DNA of 64,000 bases from Alitta virens (taxonomy: Eukaryota > Annelida > Polychaeta > Phyllodocida > Nereididae). Shown here piece by piece: positions 55,728 to 64,000 of the stretch. Numbering within the stretch: the first letter of the stretch is position 1; each line of letters starts with the position of its first letter. A program made the position numbers and the translations under genes. The stretch is taken from NCBI GenBank assembly GCA_932294295.1, contig OW028580.1, forward strand, positions 8,461,374 to 8,525,373. The letters run 5' to 3'. The notes under the pieces are model-generated. The model saw only the letters and a program-made list of their open reading frames with translations. It made no database searches and was not told the origin of the DNA.

Positions 55728-56415
55728 TAAAGACTTAATGGAATTTTTACCCAACGGATTAAAGTATTAATGATGTTATTTAAACAACGGATTAAAAACT
55801 TAATTTGTTCATTTTACACAGACTGGATTAAAGAATTAATTTGTATTTGTTGATTTTACACGGACTTGATTAAAGAATTAATTTGTATTTGTTTATTTTA
55901 CACAGACTGGATTAAAGAATTAATTTGTTTATTTACACATTGGATTAAATTTGTGATAGGCCTGTCTCATTAGTATTCATAGGAGCATAGAGGGTGTGGG
56001 CCTGCCTCATTAGTATGCATAGGAACATAGAGGGGGGGGGGTGGGCCTGCCTCATTAGTATTCATAGGAACATAGAGGGGGTGGGCCTGCCTCATTAGTA
56101 TTCATAGGGGGGGGGGGGGTCGGTCTACCTCATTAGTATTCATAGGGGGGGGGGGGGTCGGTCTACCTCATTAGTATGCAAAAGGGGCGTAGCCTAGCTC
56201 ATTAGTATTCATAGGGGGGTGGGCGTACCTCATTAGTATGCAAAAGGGGCATGGCCTAGCTCATTAGTATTCATAGGGGGGGTCGGCGTACCTCATTAGT
56301 ATGCAAAAGGGGCGTGGCCTAGCTCATTAGTATGCAAAAGGGGCGTGGCCTAAGCCAAAAGGGGGCGTGGCCTGAGTCATAAATAGAAGGGGCCTATGCA
56401 GTAGCACATAGTAGT
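55728..56415. repeat. Inner Polinton right terminal inverted repeat with tandem array
   Basis: Inverted match of 37513-38236. It carries 11 copies of CTCATTAGTA (against 15 of the inverse on the left), long G runs (near 56030, 56107, 56145) and TTAAAGAATTAATTTGT repeats at 55740-55945. The outermost bases are CACATAGTAGT. Confidence 0.9.
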
Positions 56416-56421
56416 GAAGGT
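56416..56421. repeat. Target-site duplication of the inner Polinton, right copy
   Basis: GAAGGT, identical to 37507-37512. Confidence 0.93.
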
Positions 56422-56545
56422 GTAATCCATCCGTCAATGTTGTACATGTACATACACCAAAATGATCCACAGATGCATAGGATCCACACAATATATTACC
56501 ACTAACGATAAGTGGTATGTAGAGAATTACAGCACAGAACAGCAT
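56416..56545 (-). pseudogene. Second outer membrane-protein gene, 5' part of exon 1
   Basis: The ATG at 56545 begins a hydrophobic signal peptide, then a Cys-rich N-terminus. The frame reaches the target duplication and then runs into the inner terminus, where it is meaningless. It is the missing start of the gene whose remaining exons are at 36757-37506: frame, phase and resemblance to the 34322-35942 protein are continuous across one copy of the hexamer. The insertion point falls before the ADCT motif. Confidence 0.82.
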
Positions 56546-56772
56546 TCTATATGTCACACGAAAGCTTGAGCTAATCCTCTGTATGTTACATTAACTGTCA
56601 CATGCCGTAGGTTAACATATAGAACATTGCAACAGCTGAACTTAACAAGGTCATGATATAGAACATTTCAGTGCGTCACGCATTCTCATAATAAGTATTT
56701 GTGCTAGAAGTTAAATATAGGTGTTAGGCAATGACATATATCTAATGTATACACATACAGATTAACCATGAC

Positions 56773-59700
56773 TCAGTAACCGTAAAGTAATGTGTTGTAT
56801 GTATCTACACCTATGACTCTTTTGTCAAAGACTTTTCTGAATGTTTTACTTACTGATCTATTATACACTATACCTCTATGTTTAACACATGATATTTGGT
56901 TACTCTGCGGAAGTTTAACTGATGTTTCGGGAAACACAATCCGTTTCATACACTCAAAATCTATAATTGTGTCATTTGTGTAGTTAAATGAGATGCCTTT
57001 GATTTTGCGCACTGTAGCATCTGTATTTAATTTATATGAGTAGCTCTTAGGACCTGTAGATAGAAAGGTTTTAATATATGTATCTTGTTGTAATTCGTCA
57101 GTTAACTCTCCTAACAAATCACCTGTTTCAACAACTGTTTCACCATTGCGTTCGACAAATATGACCGAGTCGGTGTCGTAATACAAAGTGTTGCTCCCTG
57201 TTTTATTTAGAACTTGCAGTAAATGCAGGCGTGCTAATGATGTTGTAAATATACCTATAACTTCATTCGTGAAGGTTGATTCCTCTTCAAAAGTCTCAGT
57301 GTTTGTAACATCTACTACAAGTCGTCGTCAGAGATTAAATGGAAATTCATTATACACTTTGTTGGGTCATTCTTCATTTGTGTACATTCTTTAACAGACT
57401 TCATGTAAATAGATTTAGGTAAATTTTGGCGCTGTACAAATTTACCCCACACGCTGTTGAGGAACAGCTTGCAGATTGTTCTCAAAGAAGGATTGTGGGT
57501 AATTGAATCTTTATCTAACATGATACCTTGTTCTCTATTGTAGTAGTCTATGTAACGCTCTTTATCAGCATCTGTAGTCACCCATTGCAGGTAGCCAGAC
57601 GCCTGCTGTTTCTGTTTAAGAAACATTTTCACATAATCTGTGAAAATACTACCAAAAGCATCATCCTTTGTTGTAGTAGGGAAATGATACACTTCATATA
57701 TCTTGATCAATATGTAACCTTGTTTAACAGCTTCTTGCAACTCTGGTGTTGTCCATGTACCAAACAGTGCTCTCTTAGTATCGCTACATGTACACGATGT
57801 CTGCGTTTCGCGTGAAGAACATGTGCCACATAAGGGAAACTTTAGTTTACCTTTACATCGGACTGGTAGGACGGGTATGTAAAGACCTCGTGGTGGTAGG
57901 ATTCGCACCTGAGCTAGGCTGTAATATGACTGTAGTGTGTAATCAAAGCTAGACGGATCTTTCATCACTGTAGCGTGTGACGTAGGGAAAATCCCCGACA
58001 TCGTGATATAAGGATACAATGAAGTTACCACATAGTAACGTATCCTCTCACCATCCTGAGCATCATAATATAGTGTTGTCGGCTCAACCCTACCGCCAAA
58101 AAAACTATCGCGGATCTTTAAAGGTCTGACCGTATCACATGTATTAATGAACTCTCTCATGACAGGATTAGTTTTTATGAGGTTATCGTAGTGACACTCC
58201 CACATTGAGATAATACTGTAGCCTAACGTTCTAATTTCCTGGAGACGTGCTCTAGTTCTGTCACATAACTTCTTCAGCGACATACGTGTACGAGGGTCAC
58301 GTTAGTTTCTGTCTTGTAAACAAGTGTGCCCATGAAAACGAGACCCTAGGTACTCATAAACTGTATTACTTTCTATATGTATACCATCAACAAATTACCT
58401 TGTACCTGGGATACGAAATTTGCCACCATTCCTGGCATGTTGTATACGCCTACTTTCAGAGTGACTTACCCATTCTAACCATAATGTTGACTTTTGACTA
58501 GCATTATGATGCTTGCCATAACCTTTTGCAGGTACCTGAGGTATGGGCGACTTAATGAAGCTTGATGTAGATATGAGGTCTGGATTAATGATGTTACCGT
58601 CAAAGAACCATGTATCTCGCCTGAGAACAGCCTCACCTGATCTGCCATCAGTTAAAGTAACATTATGAACCTCAAACAGCATCAGTTGTCTTATGACCTG
58701 CATAGCACAAGATGCCAGAGTTGCGTGTGCAAACGGATCGATACCTGAAACACCGCTGTCTGGTATCGTTGTAACAACTTGAATAAGTTCTCTGAAACTA
58801 GTGCATGCTTCCCTCAAAATGGTAACATCTGAACGTGTGTAATCCAGCATTTCCTGTTGGAAATTAAATGTCTTGCCAATCTGTTCATTGTACCATATAA
58901 AGAAGTCTTTTCTATCTCCTGTAGACATGAAATCAACACCGTAATAATATGGTGCAAACATTGGGCCTACATAGTCTTGATTGTCTAGAGTGTTTGCCAA
59001 GTGTGGGAAGTCACCTTTTTTCAGGTTGCCCTGTAAGTTTAGCGCTTTAGGTAAGTTCTTCAACCGCATAGGTAGAAAATTCAGACTGTCTATAAACCTG
59101 ATGCTCACACCCTGATTTATATTCATTAGCATAATCATAGTACCGTAGAATATAATTTCGGGAAAGATACCATTGTCCACACAATAGCCAAGTATAAAAT
59201 GAGCATCAAATGCCTTAGAGTTATGAGCTATTGCTGTAACATCTTTATGTTGGGGTGTTAACAACCATTTACAAAATTCCTCTGTAGTATCTGGGCCCCT
59301 GAATATCTTTTCTCTCATACCACATGTACCATTTATATACGTTTCTCTTGCATAAGTTTTGTTTAGTTTACCCTTAACTGAACAGATGCTACATCTATCA
59401 CCATAGTTCATACATTTGGATTTGGATGTGAATGCATGATCTTTGCAGTCGTCACACACTGTTTGACAAACCAAAAAAATTGGTATATGTCTTTGTAACC
59501 CACAATAAGACCTCTTGCAGTTTATGCACTTACGACATACTGTACAAAGGCATGTTGTTGTACACTTATCACAGTCATCACGTGGTTTATTCTTGTAACC
59601 ACCGTCACAAGTAATGGTAGTGTTTTGACATGTTTCAAAATCATAATAAATAAATCGGCCTGATGATTTCTTAGGTTTCTTTATCCTGTAATAACATAGA

Positions 59701-61049
59701 TGATCCCCTACAACATATTCGTGACAGCATGTACAGAGCCATTCACCACATGTGTGAAGATGTTTGGCTCTTTTGAGTGTATCTAATATTACATAGCATG
59801 TCTTGCACCTGTAATACTGATTGCAAAGGGAAGGTTGATCACTACCTGTGAGAGCACCTCTGCTATATTGTCTGAGCTCTTTATGTCTCTGATAGCAGGC
59901 AAGGTTGTGACATGTCATATTGCAGTCTGCACATTCTGCTGAGTTATCGTCAAACATGCAATGTTCTGAACAGCATGTGTTGCATACATCGTCACATCCA
60001 TGTTTGCGGTTCTTACTATATACAACTAAACAGTGAACGCATATCTTTCTATTGACATAAAAACCTTTGATGTTAGTAAAACTGTGATAGTGTTCATCTT
60101 TGAGATATAGAAAAATCTTGCATGGTCTTGTTATTAAACCTTTATAAACAATATCGTTCCCTGTATCACCCGATATAACTACAATTTGGATGTCCAGCAC
60201 TGCCTCAAACTTATGTAGATCTTTAACTTTAACAAGTCTATTGGTTGGCATATCAGCCTGTCTATGAAGTCTTATAGCGCAACTGCGCTGCGATTCATAA
60301 TCGCTACTCATCACTCTATCTTTTCTAATAAGTCTTGCAAATGTGGTTCTTGGCATGTTATCTAGTTTAGCTTTACACGTAATGATAGCCCTAGCGGCAA
60401 ATAAATATTCATTGTGTACAGCAGGAATGAATACCATGGAGCGTTTTTTCCTAATTGTACAGGTAGCTGATAAGGGATCTGTATCAACAATGGCCCTACT
60501 ACAACCACCCCCTTGATCATCTGCACTCATTATGCCAAAATTAACTTCAAATGTATCATCCACATTCAACGATTTGTTCGATTGGAGGACTCCATTTATT
60601 CTGTAAAGATACAATACATTAACTATTAGACTGCAGCATTATATACGCTAATGTAATAATGGTTTGAAGTTGTAGTTTTATATGCTCAATACTGGTTACT
60701 AAATATCTCACCTCTCCATTATAACATCTGCGGTAATGTTATGCTGCGGTTGGCAGTGTATGAAAACTTCCATCTCTAATCCCGTGTGGTTAATTGTAAT
60801 ACGTGCCTTATCTTCACCATTAGGATGTTTATCCCTAACTATGTCCATAATGTCAGTAAACGTGTTGCGAAGTTCATCCTGTATTCCGAGTAGTTGTTCT
60901 CCTTGTAAGTTACTGTTGAATTTTGCTTTATATGTCACTTCTTCGATACCAAATTTTCTGGATACTCTTTCTCTCACTGGGTGGATAATGTATGGCTTTG
61001 CATCAGTACTAAGTCCTTCAGTCTTAGCTTTTTTTGGCTGGCGTATCAT
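56773..61049 (-). pseudogene. PolB: Outer protein-primed DNA polymerase, inactivated
   Basis: Minus strand. Exon 1 is 61049-60712; a 111-bp intron (GTGAGA to TTTACAG) follows; exon 2 starts at 60600. Homologous to the inner polymerase throughout but with one, not two, copies of the N-terminal RAI...HSFT domain, then Cys-rich zinc-binding segments. Exonuclease motifs YDFETC, AHNSKAFD and YTRSD are intact; motif B KLFLNSVWG and motif C YYDTDS are present. Lesions: in-frame TAA at 58397-58395 and at 58304-58302, a frameshift near 57318-57330, and motif A reading VVTSLYP, so the catalytic Asp codon is GTG at 58031-58029. It cannot be a working polymerase. Confidence 0.9.
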
Positions 61050-61142
61050 CCATGAGTATTTGTAATGTACTTAATCTGTTAAGGTGTATATCTACATATC
61101 AGTAAGTATTTGTCACTGTTGTTGAATACCTCTAGTTTAACC

Positions 61143-61151
61143 TTTTATAAG
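61143..61151 (-). promoter_or_regulatory. TATA box of outer polymerase
   Basis: The minus strand reads TTATAAAAG, about 95 bp before the ATG at 61049. Confidence 0.6.
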
Positions 61152-61379
61152 TCAGTCTAAACAATAGTTCAACATATTGTCACACATCTCACGCATGGCA
61201 CAAAACATTACCAGCCGTTATACTATAGCCTTCGGCTCTATACAACATCGCCCCCTTAGTGACCTCTATCCTATACCACTAGCGCCGCCTGTCGTCGATC
61301 CCTCTATACATCTAGCGCCTCCTGTCGTCGACCCCTGAGGTACCATTTACTATTCAGTAAGCGTCCGTTCAGCTTTGGG

Positions 61380-61506
61380 TGCGCATTCAAAGCATGCGCG
61401 CCCCCGGGCGTACAATCGGAGCATGTGCGCCCTCGGCCATCACCAGCTACGTCACAGCTATGTCACGTAGCCCCGGGGTACGTTTTAAAATCGCCCTGTA
61501 ACTACT
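61380..61506. repeat. Outer Polinton right terminal inverted repeat
   Basis: Inverted match to 24084-24221; ends CGCCCTGTAACTACT. Contains GTCACGTAG and CTACGTCACAGC (CRE-like). 61152-61379 is leader DNA with a repeated CTAGCGCC(G/T)CCTGTCGTCG motif and no gene. Confidence 0.85.
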
Positions 61507-61512
61507 GCCACT
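61507..61512. repeat. Target-site duplication of the outer Polinton, right copy
   Basis: GCCACT, identical to 24078-24083. Confidence 0.93.
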
Positions 61513-63692
61513 TACATTAAGTCATACAACACTACAATGTAATTTATATATATATTGTTGATTGGTGCAGTTGAACTCTCAGTATGACTTGCTGTGTGCT
61601 GTATCAATCATGAAATGATGACTGTTACTTGGGTCTACATAAGTGGCATGAAATTTAGTAGATCAACAGTTATTATGTTATCAGATATTTAAAAAACTAA
61701 GGTGCACTTTATTTTCACCTAAGACTAAAAGGAGTGAAAATCAAACTTGTTATCCATATAGAAATCAGGTATGCTAACCATTACACGACGGATGCCATTG
61801 CTCCTGGTGGTGATTCAAGGATCAGAATAAAGCAGCAGTTCTTTTTATAGTTTATCTTATTAGCTGGCTTGTTATCAATTATACATGCTGGAAAAAATTG
61901 AACTTTAAAAATACCTTGATTTTGTGAATACTAATAGGTATTTTTGCTATGTTTTGATTTTCAGGCAAATTTGAACATTTAGTAACAGGCCTCATAAACA
62001 GATGCTGATTTTTGCTTTTCAATACATGACCAAGTATGACTGTATGACTAATGGTAGTCATTATGACTAATAATGTTAGTAAATGTGAATATGATGAAAT
62101 TACTTTGTCTTAGTCTTTTGTTATTTCAGTGGTCAAGTTAAAACATTTGTAGCCTATTCTGTAGGGTGTATCTTGGTAACCATTAGGTATGCCATTTTTT
62201 AGGTTAAAATTAACAAAGAGAATCGGTGCCAAAAATATGATAATATAGAATATACAACAGTTCCATATCATTATAAAGAAAATGATCATTCCCAAGAATA
62301 AAACGGCATGTAAAATGAACAGAAAGTGATTTTAACAAGTTAATGAGTAAAATATATGTATGTGACATTGAATTTTCATTTTTATCTGTGAAAGAAAAAG
62401 AAATACTGATCAAGAAGTATGAACCAATCACATTCAGATAAGCAAAAGTTCATGTAAGACTCAGTGATGAAATTGACTTAAACCAATTTGAGGGTGTAGT
62501 GGGGTACCTCTGTAACAACGGTGCTGTTAAAAGCATCGACTACATTGCAAGTTCCACCTATATCTTCTTCCATAGTAGTAACGCTTCTGTACTATTTAAA
62601 ATTGAAACTGACTTGTGCCATCTTACTTCACTTAATCTTGTTCAAGAAACTGGGCGTGCATGAATCCCTGTATTGGTGGGCAACAAGCTCCTTTGGATAC
62701 ATGACTTTCCAGATACTTACATGATACCTTTTCAGATTTACAACAATGGGCTTCACCTTTGATTTCTTAAGGTCCATAGACTCCCTACTATTATATGAAC
62801 ACTAGTACGCATATGGCAAATTGACTCTCTCTTTGCAGACAAAAAGACCAGTGAAAAAAAAAACACAAAAAAAACAACTAAGCATTGGCAAATTACTCCA
62901 ATAAATTGCATTGCCTTGCTTCAATAATGCATTGATCTTGGCAAGCCTCTTGCCAATAAGATAAGGACAGATGATTCCCATCCCCTACACCACTGCTTCA
63001 ACCTCTTCGTCATGGTGTCAGACTTTTATGCGGCACTGAAAAACCTTATGCCTTCGCAACGCCTTCATTCCTACACTCTCCTTCTCACCAATGTTTTGGT
63101 ACTGCTAAATTAAAGTCGACAACTTATTGCATAACTCTATCTGATCAATTTAAAGACAGGTAAGAAACTGTTACCAGGCTTTGGGAATGGCTTTTATTTT
63201 CTTATAAGACAAAATAAGAAAACAAAATGACTTTCATATTGAATCTATCCAAATAGAGTCTTTTCACAGTCTTCATACACTGCAGCTCGTCCTGAAACAA
63301 ACATTCATTAAAAAAATTATCATTATGAAGTAGACTATTGCCTAGTTCGTCAATGATCTTGCAAGACATTCCACATGGCAGCCTGTCATATTTGGATAAA
63401 AGGTGTTGTAACAGACATAACACCATATTTACGAACAATATTGCAGGGATCAACCATTACTTGAAATCTCAGTTTAAAAAAATCATGCTGACATTACTGA
63501 TAATCTATCAGGTAATTGTTAGTCTCTAATTTTGTTGATAAAAAATGAAATCTGTTAATATCTTAGGGAAACAGAGATACTTACTCTCAGCTTCTTCCTC
63601 TGAAAGGCAAAATATTTCATGTATTACTATATTTTTTACCAGTGGTCATTTTCTGTTGGAAATCGAAATTTTGATGTAGATAAAATACCTAC
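61513..63692. other. Host intergenic or intronic DNA right of the Polinton
   Basis: No exon I can support. At about 61745-61800 the minus strand carries a tRNA-like A-box segment (CGTCGTGTAATGGTTAGCAT), probably half of a tRNA-derived SINE. If the gene at the window end runs on, this may be its intron. Confidence 0.45.
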
Positions 63693-64000
63693 TGCATAAT
63701 AGTGGATTTGTGAAGAACTCTGGACCATTCATGGACAGGTCTGACTCAATGCAGGACACTGAAGCATTACCAACAACAAATGGATCTGAGAATATAAGTT
63801 GTAAATCGGAAAGATCACCAAAAGATTTCTTGAGTTTCTTGCCATTCAAGTAAAAAGTCAGTGTTGTGTTTCTGGCATCGTAACCAAGACCGATTAATAT
63901 CCACCCATCATTTGTATCTGAAACTGCACGTTTCTTTCTTGAATTTTCTTCCATCTTCAAACGCAAGCCAATCATTTGCAGCCAGATTTGTGAGTCATTG
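63693..64000 (-). CDS. Exon of a LamG-like (concanavalin-type) protein, partial
   Basis: A minus-strand open frame runs off the window end and stops at a donor (GTAGGT, 63692-63687). It reads SQIWLQMIGLR, then GWILIGLGYDARNTTLTFYL, then a hydrophobic strand region with PFVVGNASVSC. The alternating-strand pattern with a YLNGKK turn fits a laminin-G or related concanavalin-like jelly-roll domain of an extracellular protein. No stop codon occurs in frame through position 64000. Domain assignment is tentative. Confidence 0.5.

Larger units (their letters stand above)
37513..56415. mobile_element. Inner Polinton/Maverick element, complete
   Basis: 18,903 bp bounded by inverted termini starting ACTACTATGTGCTACTGC and by the 6-bp duplication GAAGGT, inserted inside a gene of the outer Polinton. 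Plus-strand genes: polymerase, two-TM protein, integrase, putative minor capsid, core-like, major capsid, ATPase, two small conserved proteins, PC4-like, a possible histone-fold protein and a spliced membrane protein. Two RING-type genes are on the minus strand. Every gene except the integrase looks intact. The termini start AC rather than the usual AG. No adenain-like protease was recognised. Confidence 0.96.
24084..61506. mobile_element. Outer Polinton/Maverick element, interrupted
   Basis: It is bounded by inverted termini reading AGTAGTTACAGGG inward and by a 6-bp target duplication GCCACT. The AG start is typical of Polintons. It spans 37,423 bp because an 18,903-bp second element plus a duplicated hexamer is inserted at 37512/37513. 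The element itself is about 18.5 kb, the usual Polinton size. Gene order is: Cys-rich protein, integrase, putative minor capsid, core-like, major capsid, ATPase, two small conserved proteins, tandem PC4-like protein and CARD-like protein (all plus), then two membrane-protein genes and DNA polymerase (all minus). Lesions in polymerase, capsid and one membrane protein make it non-autonomous. Confidence 0.95.

Noticed and set aside
58284..58398. An intron joining the two large parts of the outer polymerase
   Set aside because: A GT-like donor exists at 58398, but the intervening sequence itself aligns in frame with the inner polymerase, so the two TAA codons are nonsense mutations inside coding sequence.

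Overview
The window is AT-rich metazoan DNA, probably from a marine invertebrate. It has short spliced genes with GT-AG introns, LINE remnants, foldback repeats and two complete virus-like DNA transposons of the Polinton/Maverick class. I cannot fix the phylum from the sequence.

Layout. 1-24077 is host DNA. It holds LINE reverse-transcriptase fragments (5742-6318, 7311-7568), a four-exon gene for a secreted protein with a farnesoic-acid-O-methyltransferase-type (FAMeT) domain (10526-13260, minus), its decayed tandem paralogue (14201-15824, minus), a 1.46-kb perfect-register tandem duplication (17199-20130) and a foldback element (20001-21598). 24084-61506 is an outer Polinton flanked by the 6-bp target duplication GCCACT, and its ends start AGTAGTTACAGGG. 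A second Polinton (37513-56415, 18,903 bp) sits inside it, flanked by its own 6-bp duplication GAAGGT. Without the inner element and one target copy the outer element is about 18.5 kb. 61513-64000 is host again, with a tRNA-like fragment and one exon of a LamG-like protein running off the end.

The two elements are distant relatives and share a collinear late block: integrase with chromodomain, small putative minor-capsid protein, Lys/Arg-rich core-like protein, double-jelly-roll-type major capsid protein, packaging ATPase, two small conserved proteins and a tandem PC4-like ssDNA-binding protein. Both also have protein-primed family B DNA polymerase. In the inner element it is at the left end (plus strand), in the outer one at the right end (minus strand). 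Each carries its own accessory cassette. In the outer element this is a two-exon CARD-like gene and two related three-exon type I membrane-protein genes. In the inner element it is two RING-type proteins, a small possible histone-fold protein and a five-exon type I membrane protein. I see no adenain-like protease in either.

Both copies are damaged. The outer polymerase has two in-frame stops, a frameshift and a lost motif A aspartate; the outer capsid gene has one in-frame TAG; and the inner element has split exon 1 of an outer membrane-protein gene. The inner element shows a single clear lesion, an in-frame TGA in its integrase, so it looks younger.
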